Source: Pseudoxanthomonas mexicana (lineage in GTDB: Bacteria; Pseudomonadota; Gammaproteobacteria; Xanthomonadales; Xanthomonadaceae). Taken from it: a DNA stretch of 64,000 nucleotides. Below the pieces are notes generated by a model. It was not told the origin of the DNA. It worked only from the letters and a program-made list of their open reading frames with translations, and searched no databases. The stretch is taken from positions 1 to 64,000 of the forward strand of contig NZ_PDWV01000018.1 in the NCBI RefSeq assembly GCF_010093385.1. Reading direction: 5' to 3'. Below are positions 50,464 to 60,013 of the stretch, piece by piece; the first letter of the stretch is position 1; each line of letters begins with the position of its first letter. A program made the translations under genes and the position numbers.

Positions 50464-52368
50464 ATGAGTACACTGCCAAGGACGCCGGAAGGCGCCGCGG
50501 GTAACCGCCGCGGCGCCCTGACCGGCCACCCGGGGGGGACGGGCATGGGGCAACGGAACGACATCACATGGCATCGGCGGCTGGTGCAGTGGGTCCTGCT
50601 GCTGGCGTTATGGCCACTGGGTGCCGCGGCCGCGACGCAGGCGCACATCGCGCACGACGCCAGCTACCTGCCGCTGGCGCCGCAGACCAGCTACCTGCAC
50701 GATGCCGGCGGCGCGGCCACGGTCGAGGACGCCAGGCGCCTGCTGGCCGAAGGCCGTTTCGCCCCCCTGCCCGATGGCGATGCCTCGTTCGGCTTCCAGA
50801 CCGGCGCGTTCTGGTTCCGGGTGAACGTCGTCAACGGCAATCCGCGCGAGCAGCGCTGGCTGCTGGTACAGCAGTACGCGCTGAGCGACCGCATCGATGT
50901 GTACGCGCGCTACCCCGACGGCCACATGGTCCACCACGCCGGCGGCGACACGTTCCCGTTCGAGCAGCGCAGCATCCGCTACCGGCATCCGAACTTCTGG
51001 CTGGACCTGCCCAGCGGCCAGCCCGTCGAACTGCTGGTCAGGGTGCAGAGCCAGAGTTCGATGCAGGTGCCGCTGTTCTTGTATACGCCCGCCGCCTTCG
51101 CCGAGCTCTCGCGCGACGGGCAGCTGGGCATCGGTATCTACTACGGCATCCTGCTGGCGCTGTTCTTCTACAACCTGGTGCTGTGGCTGGTGCTGCGCGA
51201 CGGCAGCTACTTCTGGTACCTGTTCCACATCACCGCGTTCGGGCTGGTGCTGTTCCCCCTGAACGGGCTGGGCTTCGAATACCTGTGGCCGCATTCCACC
51301 TGGCTGGCGGACAAGTCGGTGCCGCTCTCGGTCTGCCTGGCCCAGATCGGCATGCAGCAGTTCTCGCGCACCTTCCTCGACCTCAACACCCGATGGCGCT
51401 GGGGCGACCGCATCAGCAAGGCGATCATCGCGTTCTTCGTGCTGCTGGGCATCGCCGCCACCCAGCTGCCCTACCACGTGGCCACGCCGATCGCGTCGGC
51501 GGCCGTATTCCCCAGCATCGTCTGGATCGCGGTGGTCGCCCTGGTGGTGGTGCGCAGCGGTTATCGCCCGGCGAAGGTGTTCCTGCTGGCGTGGGCGATG
51601 TTCCTGCTGGGCACGGGCATCTTCGTGGCACTGGCATTCGGCCTGCTGCCCAAGACCTTCTTGACCGAATACGGCGTGCAGATCGGTTCTGCGCTGGAGA
51701 TGCTGCTGCTGTCGGTGGCGCTGGGCTACCGTTACGCCGCGCTGCGCAACGAGAACGAGCGCATCGTGCGCGATGCGAAGACCCTGCTGGAGGAGCAGAT
51801 CGTCGTCCGTCCCGGCGAACTGCGGCAGGCGATGTCGGAACTGCAGACGGCGCACCACCGCCTGCGCGAGTCCAGCCGCCTCGACGGTCTAACCGACCTG
51901 TACAACCGCACCCACTTCCGCGAAGCGTTCGAGCACCTGCTGTCGCAGTCGCGCAACTCGCGGCGTCCCATCTCGCTGCTGATGATCGACCTGGACCACT
52001 TCAAGCGCATCAACGACACCTACGGCCACCTGGTCGGCGACGACTGCCTGCGCTGCACGTCGAACACGCTGGCCGAGACGCTGCGGCCGTACGGTGCACT
52101 GCTGGCGCGCTTCGGCGGCGAGGAATTCATCGCCGCCCTGCCCGGCATGGGCCTGGGCGAGGCCAGCGTGGTGGCCGAGGAGCTGCGCCAGGCGCTGCGG
52201 ACCGCGCCATGCCGAAGTGGCGAATTGGAGATCGCCGTTTCGGCCAGCATCGGCGTGCACTGCGTCGACCTGGAGGCCCGCGACAGCCTGGAGTCCGCGC
52301 TGCAGGTGGCCGACCAGGCGTTGTATGCGGCCAAGGCCGAAGGACGGGATTGCGTGCGGACGTTGTAG
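50464..52368 (+). CDS. 7TMR-DISM-GGDEF diguanylate cyclase
   Basis: A 634-residue membrane protein. After a signal-like segment (LVQWVLLLALWPLGAAAATQ), residues about 60-210 form a periplasmic 7TMR-DISMED2-type sensor (ALSDRIDVYARYPDGHMVHH, LLVRVQSQSSMQVPLFLYTP). Seven TM segments follow from about 215 to 425 (IGIYYGILLALFFYNLVLWL and onward), then a short coiled linker and a C-terminal GGDEF domain with an active RFGGEEF (near residue 550) and a degenerate I-site. It should make c-di-GMP in response to a ligand, possibly carbohydrate-like. The start at 50464 (AAGGA site) adds 28 residues to an alternative ATG at 50548. Confidence 0.92.
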   Translation: MSTLPRTPEGAAGNRRGALTGHPGGTGMGQRNDITWHRRLVQWVLLLALWPLGAAAATQAHIAHDASYLPLAPQTSYLHDAGGAATVEDARRLLAEGRFAPLPDGDASFGFQTGAFWFRVNVVNGNPREQRWLLVQQYALSDRIDVYARYPDGHMVHHAGGDTFPFEQRSIRYRHPNFWLDLPSGQPVELLVRVQSQSSMQVPLFLYTPAAFAELSRDGQLGIGIYYGILLALFFYNLVLWLVLRDGSYFWYLFHITAFGLVLFPLNGLGFEYLWPHSTWLADKSVPLSVCLAQIGMQQFSRTFLDLNTRWRWGDRISKAIIAFFVLLGIAATQLPYHVATPIASAAVFPSIVWIAVVALVVVRSGYRPAKVFLLAWAMFLLGTGIFVALAFGLLPKTFLTEYGVQIGSALEMLLLSVALGYRYAALRNENERIVRDAKTLLEEQIVVRPGELRQAMSELQTAHHRLRESSRLDGLTDLYNRTHFREAFEHLLSQSRNSRRPISLLMIDLDHFKRINDTYGHLVGDDCLRCTSNTLAETLRPYGALLARFGGEEFIAALPGMGLGEASVVAEELRQALRTAPCRSGELEIAVSASIGVHCVDLEARDSLESALQVADQALYAAKAEGRDCVRTL

Positions 52369-52384
52369 GGCGACCGGGTCCACT

Positions 52385-52524
52385 GTAGGAGCGACGTCAG
52401 TCGCGACCGTGCACCGTGAGAGCATGGACTTGGTCAGACCAGCGACAAGATCGCCGCACCGTCCTTGGCTGCCCTGTCGCAAGGGCAGCTTCATTCATGC
52501 GGTCGCGACTGACGTCGCTCCTAC
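52385..52524. repeat. GTAG-headed inverted REP pair (GCGACGTCAGTCGCGACC type)
   Basis: The same 24-base arm as at 26266-26409, GTAGGAGCGACGTCAGTCGC and its reverse complement, spaced by about 90 bases of unique DNA. It lies between the diguanylate cyclase gene and the ammonia-lyase gene. Confidence 0.8.
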
Positions 52525-52533
52525 AGAGGACTC

Positions 52534-54423
52534 TCAGCGGTTCCGGACGGCGGCGAGGATCTCCCCCGACTCCACCAGGCGCACGGCGGTGGCGACTTCG
52601 CCATCCAGCGCGCGGTCGCGGTCGAGGAACGGGATCTTCGCGCGGATCGCCGCATGCGCGGCGGCCACGGCATGACCCGGATGGAAGGCCTCGCTGGCCG
52701 CCAGGGCGGCGCGCAGGGCATCGACCTCGGCCAGGAACACGTCGCGCCCCTCGGCGCCAGGCGATGGGCCGCCCGATACTTTCGTGGCCAGTCCTTCCGC
52801 ATCGGTGCGGACCGACAGCGCGCGCGCGGCATTGATCATGTCGCGTCGCAGGTCCAGCGCCTGCGCGGCGGTGTACAGCTCCAGCGCCAGCACCTTGCCG
52901 AGGTCCTGCACCATCGCCAGCACGTGGCGCGCCTCGTTGGCACCCATCGACACATGGTCTTCCGCGTTCGCACTGGTCGGCACCGAGAACACGCTGGCCG
53001 GATGCGCGCGGCTGGCCAGATCGTTGACGATGGCCGCAGCGGTGTACTGCACGATCATGTGGCCCGACTCGGTGCCGTCCTCGTTGCCGATCAGGAACGC
53101 CGGCAGGCCGTCGTTGGTGGCCGGATCGACCAGCTTGTTGAGGCGGCGCTCGGAAATCGAGGCCAGCGTGGGGATGGCCGCCTTCACGTAGCTCATCGCC
53201 AGCGCCAGCGGCATGCCATGGAAGTGGCCGGCGGAGATCACCTGCTCTTCGACATGCTCGGCCTCGCGGTCGGGGAAGACCAGCGGGTTGTCGGTGACCG
53301 CGTTGAGTTCGATCTCCAGCACGCGCTTGGCCTGCTCCACCGCATCGCGCACGGCGCCATGCACCTGCGGAATGCAGCGCAGCGAATAGCTGTCCTGCGG
53401 CTGGTGCTTCTTGCCGCCACGGAACGGCATGCAGCGCTGGTAGAACTTCTCGCGGCCGTGGCGTTGGTCGACCGGCACCCAGTCCCAGCCGATGTCGAAG
53501 CGCAGCGCCTGCGCTTCGGCCGTATCCCAGCTGCGCGGCAGCCACGGGCGGAACTTCGGCACTAGGTGGTACGGGATGTCGGCCAGCGTCGAGCCATCCA
53601 GCAGGTCGCGCAACCGTGCCGCCACATGCACCTGGCCCGGGTGCGGACGCAGGGCGTGCACTTCCTCGGCGAAGGCGCCCAGGCGACCGGCGAACGCATC
53701 GATGGTCATCGCGGCGGCGAGGTCCGCCGTATCCAGCAACTGGTCCAGCCGGTAGGTCGCCAGCACGCCCATCGCCAGCATCTGCGCCGTGCCGTTGTTC
53801 AGCGCCAGGCCTTCCTTGTAGGACAGCGAGACCGGCGACAGCCCGGCGCGCTTGAGGGCTTCCGCACCCGGCATGCGCTCGCCATCGTAGAACGCCTCGC
53901 CGCCGCCCAGCAGCACGGTGGCCAGGTGCGACAACGGGGCCAGGTCGCCCGATGCGCCCACCGAGCCCAGCGACGGCACCACCGGCACGATGCCGGCATT
54001 GAGCATTGCGGCAAGCGCCAGCAACGTCTCGACGCGGATGCCGGAGTGTCCTTTCAGCAACGTGTTGATGCGGATGCCCAACATGGCGCGGACGATCTCC
54101 GGCGCCATCGGCTCGCCCACGCAGACGGCATGGGTGACGATCAGGTTGTACTGCAGCTCTTCGTGCAGCGAGCGGCCGGACTTCACCGCGCCCGGCAGTT
54201 CGTCGCGCAGCGGATGCGCGCCCAGCAGCTTGTCGGCATTGCTGCCGAAACCGGTGGACACGCCGTAGATCGGTTCCTCGCGGCGGACCTGTTCGGCCAG
54301 GAAGTCGGCCGCGCGTGCGACCGCCTTCAGCGCGCCCTTGTCCAGTTCGACGCTGGCGCCGAACGCGATCTCGACCAGCTTGTCGCGGGTGAGCGAGGCA
54401 CCATCCAGCAGGATCGGCTTCAT
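52534..54423 (-). CDS. HAL/PAL/TAL-family aromatic amino acid ammonia-lyase, extended
   Basis: A 629-residue MIO-dependent lyase. The MIO triad Ala157-Ser158-Gly159 lies in GSVGASGDLAPLSH and the catalytic Tyr53 in YGVSTGFG is present. The pocket segment LQYNLIVTHAVCVGEP has Thr-His where histidine lyases usually have Ser-His, and tyrosine lyases have His-His or His-Leu, so histidine is the likelier substrate but not certain. It is over 100 residues longer than the usual 510: a block of about 60 residues at 282-341 (PYHLVPKFRPWLPRSWDTAE and onward) is inserted before QDSYSLRC, and the C-terminal part is also longer. It lies one base from hisS, not in a hut operon. Confidence 0.8.
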   Translation of the reverse strand: MKPILLDGASLTRDKLVEIAFGASVELDKGALKAVARAADFLAEQVRREEPIYGVSTGFGSNADKLLGAHPLRDELPGAVKSGRSLHEELQYNLIVTHAVCVGEPMAPEIVRAMLGIRINTLLKGHSGIRVETLLALAAMLNAGIVPVVPSLGSVGASGDLAPLSHLATVLLGGGEAFYDGERMPGAEALKRAGLSPVSLSYKEGLALNNGTAQMLAMGVLATYRLDQLLDTADLAAAMTIDAFAGRLGAFAEEVHALRPHPGQVHVAARLRDLLDGSTLADIPYHLVPKFRPWLPRSWDTAEAQALRFDIGWDWVPVDQRHGREKFYQRCMPFRGGKKHQPQDSYSLRCIPQVHGAVRDAVEQAKRVLEIELNAVTDNPLVFPDREAEHVEEQVISAGHFHGMPLALAMSYVKAAIPTLASISERRLNKLVDPATNDGLPAFLIGNEDGTESGHMIVQYTAAAIVNDLASRAHPASVFSVPTSANAEDHVSMGANEARHVLAMVQDLGKVLALELYTAAQALDLRRDMINAARALSVRTDAEGLATKVSGGPSPGAEGRDVFLAEVDALRAALAASEAFHPGHAVAAAHAAIRAKIPFLDRDRALDGEVATAVRLVESGEILAAVRNR

Positions 54424-54424
54424 G

Positions 54425-55807
54425 TCAGCGCCCCGCCAGTGCGCGCGCCTGTTCCAGCTCCACCTTCAGGCTGCTGGCCAGTTCCTCGCGCTTCACGTCG
54501 AACTGCTGCTCGCGCAGCAGGTCCTTCACCGTCACCACACCACGCGCCAGTTCGTCCTCGCCCGCCAGCACCACGAAGCGGATGCCCGCGCGCGAGGCGT
54601 ACTGGAACTGCTTGGCCAGCTTGCGGCTTTCCATCTGCACTTCGGTGTTGATGCCGGCCGCGCGCAGGCGGCGGGCGATATCCAGCGACTCGGCCAGCTG
54701 GCCCTCGTCCATCAGGGCGACCATGGCCTGCACGCTGCTCTCGTCGCTGCCGGCGATCAGGCCAGCCTCGCGCAGCTGCCAGAACAGGCGGGTCAGGCCG
54801 ATGGAGATGCCCACGCCCGGCAGCTTCGACTTGGTGTAGTGGCTGGCGAGGTCTTCGTAGCGGCCGCCGGAGCAGATCGAGCCGATCTGCGGGCACTCGT
54901 CCAGCTGGGTCTCGTAGACGGTGCCGGTGTAGTAGTCCAGGCCGCGGGCGATGGAGAAGTTCAGGCAGTACGCGCTTTCCGGCACGCCCAGCGCCTTGAC
55001 CAGGTCCAGCACTTCGCGCAGTTCGGCGGTGCCCTGGTTGAAGGTGTCGCTGCCCTGCCCCAGCGCGTCGAGCTTCGCGAGCGCATCGGCGTGGCCGGTG
55101 CTGCGCACGGCGATGAAGTCCAGGATGCGGTCCACGCCCTCAGCCGACATGCCGAAGCCTTCGCCGGTCAGCGTCTCGCGCACGTAGTCGGCGCCGCGCT
55201 TGTCCAGCTTGTCGACTTCGCGCAGCACCAGCGCCTGCTGTTCGCCGTCGGTGACGCCCTGCGCCTCGAAGAAGCCGCGCATCAGCTTGCGGTTGTTCAG
55301 CTGGATGGTGAAGTCGCCGATGCCCAGGTCGCTGAACACGGCATGGATCACCGCCAGGATCTCGGCATCGAAACGCACGCTCAGTGCGTCCTTGCCGATC
55401 ACGTCGATGTCGCACTGGTAGAACTCGCGGAAACGGCCGCGCTGCTGGCGCTCGCCGCGGTAGACGCGCTGGATCTGGTAGCGGCGGAACGGGAACGTCA
55501 GTTCGTGTTCGTGCTCGGCCACGTAACGGGCCAGCGGCACGGTCAGATCGAAGCGCAGCGCCAGTTCGGGCAGGCCCTCGCCTTCCTTCGCCAATGCACC
55601 GGTGGACTGGACGAAGTAGACCTGCCGCTCGGTTTCGCCGCCGGACTTGGTCAGCAGGGTCTCGGACAGCTCGAAGACCGGCGTTTCCACGGGCAGGAAG
55701 CCGAAGCGCTCGTAGTTCCTGCGGATGGTGTCCAGCATGCGCTGGAAGGCGATCTGCTCGCGCGGGAGCAGTTCCATCACTCCGGGCGGGGTACGGGGCT
55801 TGATCAA
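54425..55807 (-). CDS. hisS: Histidyl-tRNA synthetase
   Basis: A 460-residue class II synthetase: [56 protein letters not shown], motif 2 [20 protein letters not shown] and the His-specific motif [16 protein letters not shown]; motif 3 [16 protein letters not shown]-terminal anticodon-binding domain from about residue 360. The start is a TTG at 55807 with a GGAG site about 9 bases upstream; the conserved N-terminus [12 protein letters not shown] would be lost with the ATG at 55777. It is followed directly by the ammonia-lyase gene. tRNA-Pro lies upstream on the other strand. Confidence 0.96.
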   Translation of the reverse strand: MIKPRTPPGVMELLPREQIAFQRMLDTIRRNYERFGFLPVETPVFELSETLLTKSGGETERQVYFVQSTGALAKEGEGLPELALRFDLTVPLARYVAEHEHELTFPFRRYQIQRVYRGERQQRGRFREFYQCDIDVIGKDALSVRFDAEILAVIHAVFSDLGIGDFTIQLNNRKLMRGFFEAQGVTDGEQQALVLREVDKLDKRGADYVRETLTGEGFGMSAEGVDRILDFIAVRSTGHADALAKLDALGQGSDTFNQGTAELREVLDLVKALGVPESAYCLNFSIARGLDYYTGTVYETQLDECPQIGSICSGGRYEDLASHYTKSKLPGVGISIGLTRLFWQLREAGLIAGSDESSVQAMVALMDEGQLAESLDIARRLRAAGINTEVQMESRKLAKQFQYASRAGIRFVVLAGEDELARGVVTVKDLLREQQFDVKREELASSLKVELEQARALAGR

Positions 55808-55956
55808 GCGGGCAACTCCGACATGCGTAGACCGCGCATTTTACGTGTCCGGCGCCATCGGCCGCAGCCTTCCGGTGCCGCGGACCCGCGTGTGGCGAAA
55901 AGTCGGCCCCGGGTCTTGCCGGAACCGGGGCCGGTCACTACAATGGCGCGCTCAGT

Positions 55957-56033
<77 letters not shown>

Positions 56034-56037
56034 ATTG

Positions 56038-56066
56038 AAAAAGCCGGCCCTGGGCCGGCTTTTTTG
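56038..56066 (+). terminator. Terminator after tRNA-Pro
   Basis: AAAAAGCCGGCCC, loop TG, GGGCCGGCTTTTTT, 5 bases past the tRNA. It may also serve the convergent glycosyltransferase operon. Confidence 0.92.
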
Positions 56067-56113
56067 TGCCTGAAGGAACGGTTCTCACGCGACCGGAACC
56101 CGCGCCGCCGCCT

Positions 56114-57043
56114 TCAGAACGCCACAAACGCCTGCAGGCGCAGATATCGGTACGAATAACTGTCGGTCCCCGTATCCGTCAGCACCGGCGTATCCGTGTA
56201 GCCGGCATCCAGCCGCAGCCATGTGTCCTTCCAGCGCGGCGTCTCCACGCCCACTTCCAGCATGCGCGCCCGCTTGGACGTGTCGCCCGCGCTGCGCTGC
56301 CGGCCCAGGCCCGCGCGCGCCGTGTACTGATAGCCACCCACGTGCCGGCGCCAGCCCACCACGCCCAGCGCCTCGCCGTACCAGCGCGGCGAATAGTAGT
56401 CCGCCTCGCGCGGCTCGCTGTTGCGGTAGTAGCGCGTACGCAGCTGCAGGCTGAGACCCTGCTCCGGCGCCACCGCGAACACTACGTTGCCGCGCAGGTG
56501 CGTGCGCAGGTTGTCGCCCACCCCGAAGTCCTGCAGGCCCGCCACGCCGCTGGCCGACCAGCGCTCGCCCATCGGCACGTCGATGCCCGCGCCCGCGAAG
56601 GTCTGCACCCAGCCCTGTGCGATGCCGTTGCGCGTCTCCAGCACGTCGCGCTCGATGAAGAACTCCTTGCGGTAGGCGTCCAGGCTGTGGATCGATGCAC
56701 GGCCGATCAGGTCGTCCCCGTTCGTGCCCACATCGCCGTCCCACCGCCACCGCTCGCCCGCATCGCCCGCGCCGCTGACGAACACGCGGTCCTGGTCGTC
56801 GCGCCAGCCACGCCCGGAAAAGCGCGCGTGCTCCACCTTCACGCCCCACCAGTGCTCGATGTCGCGATGGTCCACGTCCCAGCCCAGCGCCAGCTTGCGG
56901 GCCTCGTTGCCATCCGCGTCCGATCCCACCCACAGATCGGTGCGCACGGCCTGGGTGGTTCCGTCGGTTTCCGCCTGCGCCAGCGCAGCGGGGGCCGCAG
57001 CGGCCAGGGCCAGCGCGGCGGTCATCAGGTATGGCTTCATCAT
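56114..57043 (-). CDS. Outer-membrane beta-barrel protein paired with the glycosyltransferase
   Basis: A 309-residue exported protein (signal MTAALALAAAAPAALAQ). The mature part is alternating aromatic/polar beta-strands (DHRDIEHWWGVKVEHARFSG, RYYRNSEPREADYYSPRWYG, RHVGGYQYTARAGLGRQRS) ending in YRYLRLQAFVAF, a C-terminal Phe typical of outer-membrane barrels. It overlaps the glycosyltransferase gene by 4 bases (ATGA). Similar pairs (YaiO-like barrel next to a membrane glycosyltransferase) suggest export of a polysaccharide. The specific product is unknown. Confidence 0.8.
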   Translation of the reverse strand: MMKPYLMTAALALAAAAPAALAQAETDGTTQAVRTDLWVGSDADGNEARKLALGWDVDHRDIEHWWGVKVEHARFSGRGWRDDQDRVFVSGAGDAGERWRWDGDVGTNGDDLIGRASIHSLDAYRKEFFIERDVLETRNGIAQGWVQTFAGAGIDVPMGERWSASGVAGLQDFGVGDNLRTHLRGNVVFAVAPEQGLSLQLRTRYYRNSEPREADYYSPRWYGEALGVVGWRRHVGGYQYTARAGLGRQRSAGDTSKRARMLEVGVETPRWKDTWLRLDAGYTDTPVLTDTGTDSYSYRYLRLQAFVAF

Positions 57044-58461
57044 TTGGTCCCCCAGGTCTTGCGCAGGCGCAGCAGTTCGGCGGCATAGCCCATCACGCAC
57101 ACCGGCTGCAGGATCATGGTGTAGGCCAGCGTGTAGAACACGAAGCCGGAGATGTTCCGCCGGACCCGCAGATCCTGGCTTTTGAACATGCGCGACTGCA
57201 CCCGGAAGATGACGATGTTCCACAGCGCCGCCAGCGGCAGCACCAACAGGGTCATGATGCCGGCGATCCAGTAATAGCCGAAGAAGGCCAGCACGATGCC
57301 GGGAATGAAGGCGAACGTGTACACCAGGTCCAGCGGCAGGAACAGCAGGTTCCACCAGATGAACAGCGTGGTCATGCGCGGCTTCACCAGCAGGCGGCCG
57401 TGGCGCGCGAAGGCTTCCATCAGGCCACGCGACCAGCGCTGGCGCTGGCGGGCGAACTGACCCACCTTCGTGGGCACCTTGGTGAACAGGCAGGCCTCTT
57501 CGCAATAGCCGATGCGCGCGCCGGTTTCCAGCAGCGCCCACGACACCACGATGTCCTCGCCGACGCACTCGGGCCAGCCGCCCACGCCTTCCAGCGACGC
57601 GCGGGTGTAGAGCGAGAATGCGCCCTGCGCCACCAGCGTGCCGTGGTACATGCTCTGCATGCGCTTCACCGCCGCGATGCCGTGGAAGTAGTCCCACTCC
57701 TGGCTGCGCGTCAGCCAGTTCTCGCGCGAGTTGCGCACCAGCACCGCGCCGGCAACGGCCACCGTGCCGGGCGGATCGGACAGGAAGCGTTCCACCAGCT
57801 TGCGCAGCGCGTCGGCGCGCAGGTAGGAATCGCCGTCCACGGTGACCACCAGCGCCTGGCGCGTCTCGGCCAGACCGCGGTTCAGCGCCTTGGACTTGCC
57901 GCCATTCTTCGGCTGCGCCAGCACGCGGATCCGCAGGCCCGGGCGCGCGAGCTGGACGGCCATCGCACGGGCGATGGCCAGGCTGTCGTCGGTCGAGCCG
58001 TCGTCGATCACCACCACTTCCACGCTGCCCGGATAGTCCTGGCGCGCCAGGCTGGTCAGGGTATCGGCGATGTTCTCGCTCTCGTTGTAGCAGGCGACCA
58101 ACACGCAGACGTCCGGCAGACGGTCGTACTTGCGCAGCACCGGGCGGCGGTCGGACAGGATGGAACCGATCAGGAAGGCATTCATGAACCCCGGCACGTA
58201 CGCGATGAACGCGATCACGAACAGCGCCAGCCCGAAGCCCAGCGGCTTGGACAGCTCGTTCAACCAGGGCTGGGACAGCTTCACCGACATCGCGGCCCAG
58301 GCCAACGACGCGAGCAGGATGAAGATGTATTTCGCCCGGACGGGCACATAGAAGCGGCGGCGCGCGGGCGCGGCATCGCCCACGGGCTGCCAGGACGGCT
58401 CGGCGACCGGTTCAGGCGGCGAGGTGTCCGGCAGCGGGAGGGACGTCTTGACGTCGTACAT
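57040..58461 (-). CDS. Family 2 membrane glycosyltransferase
   Basis: A 473-residue protein: two N-terminal TM segments (YIFILLASLAWAAMSV and GFGLALFVIAFIAYVPGFMN), a GT-A domain with VLVACYNESENIADTL, VVVIDDGSTDDSL, TVDGDSYLRADAL (DxD), CVGEDIVVSWALL and the processive-type motif QRQRWSRGLM (QxxRW), then three to four C-terminal TM segments. This is the PgaC/IcaA or cellulose-synthase-like layout, so it probably polymerises and translocates a beta-linked polysaccharide. The ATG at 58461 is used; the longer frame from 58515 is unlikely. It overlaps the barrel gene. Confidence 0.88.
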   Translation of the reverse strand: MYDVKTSLPLPDTSPPEPVAEPSWQPVGDAAPARRRFYVPVRAKYIFILLASLAWAAMSVKLSQPWLNELSKPLGFGLALFVIAFIAYVPGFMNAFLIGSILSDRRPVLRKYDRLPDVCVLVACYNESENIADTLTSLARQDYPGSVEVVVIDDGSTDDSLAIARAMAVQLARPGLRIRVLAQPKNGGKSKALNRGLAETRQALVVTVDGDSYLRADALRKLVERFLSDPPGTVAVAGAVLVRNSRENWLTRSQEWDYFHGIAAVKRMQSMYHGTLVAQGAFSLYTRASLEGVGGWPECVGEDIVVSWALLETGARIGYCEEACLFTKVPTKVGQFARQRQRWSRGLMEAFARHGRLLVKPRMTTLFIWWNLLFLPLDLVYTFAFIPGIVLAFFGYYWIAGIMTLLVLPLAALWNIVIFRVQSRMFKSQDLRVRRNISGFVFYTLAYTMILQPVCVMGYAAELLRLRKTWGTK

Positions 58462-58585
58462 GGGGGGATTGCATCGACAGGGGGGCGCCCCTTCAATGCA
58501 ATTGCCGTGCCACACGTCACATCACGCAATAACGGAGATTTCACTGCATTTTGCAACGTCCGTCACAAAAACATGACGCTTCGCG

Positions 58586-59866
58586 TCACTTTTCGCCCTC
58601 GGAGACCCCCAGCAATCCGGGGTGCCGCACCTGCCCTTCGCCGCGCACCACGAAGCGTTCGACGGTCAGTGCTTCCAGGCCCATGGGGCCGTAGGAATGC
58701 AGCCGGGTGGTGGAGATGCCGATTTCGGCGCCCAGCCCCAGTTCGCCGCCATCGGAGAAGCGCGAGGACGCGTTCACCATGACCACGGCCGAACGCAGGG
58801 CGTGCACGAACGCGTCCGCGTGGGCGGGATCGCGGGTGACGATCACTTCGGTATGGTCCGACGTATGGCGGCGGATATGGGCAATGGCGGCGTCGAGGTC
58901 GTCGACCACGCCGATGGCGAGGACCAGGTCAAGGAACTCGGCGGCGAAGTCCTCCTCGGTCGCCGCCGCCGCATCCGGTATCCATGCCCTGCCCGCCTCG
59001 TCCACGCGCAGGTCCACGCCGCGTGCGCGCAGCGCGGCCGCGGCCTTCGGCAGGAAGCTCGGCGCGATGTCGCGATGGACCAGCAGGGTCTCCAGTGCGT
59101 TGCAGGCCGACGGCCGGGACACCTTGCCGTCCACCAGCAGCGCCAGCGCCAGGTCCTCGTCGGCGCCGGCATCCACGTACTGGTGGCAGACGCCCTTGTA
59201 GTGCTTGATCACCGGCACGCGCGCGTGCTCGGCCACGAAGCGGATCAGCCCCTCGCCGCCGCGCGGGATCACCAGGTCGATGATGTCGCTGAGCTGGATC
59301 AGTTCCAGGATGGTCTCACGGCGCAGGTCTTCGACCAGCGTCAGCACCGCCTCCGGCAGGCCGGCATCACGCAGCGCGCGCTTCAGCGATGCCGCGATGG
59401 CGGTGTTGGAATGGATCGCTTCCGATCCGCCGCGCAGGATCACCGCGTTGCCGGCCTTCAGGCAAAGCGCGGCGGCGTCGGCCGTCACGTTCGGGCGTGC
59501 TTCGTAGATCATCGCGATCACGCCCAGCGGCACGCGCACGCGCTCGACATGGATTCCGTTGGGCCGGTCGTAGGCACGGGTGACCTGGCCCACGGGGTCC
59601 GGCAGCTCTGCCACTTCGCGCACGGCAGCGGCGATGCCCTGCAGGCGTGCCGTATCGAGCCGCAATCGATCCAGCATGGCGCTGCCGATGCCTTTTGCGG
59701 CGGCCGCTTCGATATCGCGCGCATTGGCGGCCAGGATCACGGCTTCGTCGGCCAGCAGGGCATCGGCCATCGCGCGCAGCAGGGCGTTCTTGGCCTCCGT
59801 CGGCAAGGATGCGATGGCCGTCGCTGCGTCGCGGCATTGCAGGGCCAACGTCTTGATGTCGGTCAT
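58586..59866 (-). CDS. proA: Gamma-glutamyl phosphate reductase
   Basis: A 426-residue NADPH-dependent reductase. [60 protein letters not shown], catalytic Cys in [14 protein letters not shown], and [20 protein letters not shown]. It makes glutamate-5-semialdehyde in proline synthesis. The ATG at 59866 is used; a longer frame reaches the REP. It is the last gene of an argC-argH-YciI-proB-proA run and is separated from proB by a REP pair. A TGACGC-TTCG-GCGTCA hairpin lies at the 3' end. Confidence 0.95.
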   Translation of the reverse strand: MTDIKTLALQCRDAATAIASLPTEAKNALLRAMADALLADEAVILAANARDIEAAAAKGIGSAMLDRLRLDTARLQGIAAAVREVAELPDPVGQVTRAYDRPNGIHVERVRVPLGVIAMIYEARPNVTADAAALCLKAGNAVILRGGSEAIHSNTAIAASLKRALRDAGLPEAVLTLVEDLRRETILELIQLSDIIDLVIPRGGEGLIRFVAEHARVPVIKHYKGVCHQYVDAGADEDLALALLVDGKVSRPSACNALETLLVHRDIAPSFLPKAAAALRARGVDLRVDEAGRAWIPDAAAATEEDFAAEFLDLVLAIGVVDDLDAAIAHIRRHTSDHTEVIVTRDPAHADAFVHALRSAVVMVNASSRFSDGGELGLGAEIGISTTRLHSYGPMGLEALTVERFVVRGEGQVRHPGLLGVSEGEK

Positions 59867-59908
59867 TCGATTTCCTTGCTCACGATCGGTCATGGAACCC
59901 ATGCCCTT

Positions 59909-59984
59909 GTAGGAACGCCCTCGGGCGCGATGCTTTTCGATCTGGATTCCCGAGCAGGAGCATTGCGCCCGAGGGCGCTCCTAC
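59909..59984. repeat. GTAG-headed inverted REP pair (GCGCCCTCGGGCGCGATG type)
   Basis: GTAGGAACGCCCTCGGGCGC faces GCGCCCGAGGGCGCTCCTAC with about 30 bases between. It is the same type as 42795-42864 and 62734-62797. It interrupts proA-proB spacing without disturbing either gene. Confidence 0.85.
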
Positions 59985-60013
59985 AAAAGCGTGTGGTACG
60001 GGGAGGCGATGCC

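Noticed and set aside
52363-52376. GTAGGGCGACC at the diguanylate cyclase stop as another REP head
   Set aside because: It has no palindrome next to it; the TAG here is likely the native stop codon.
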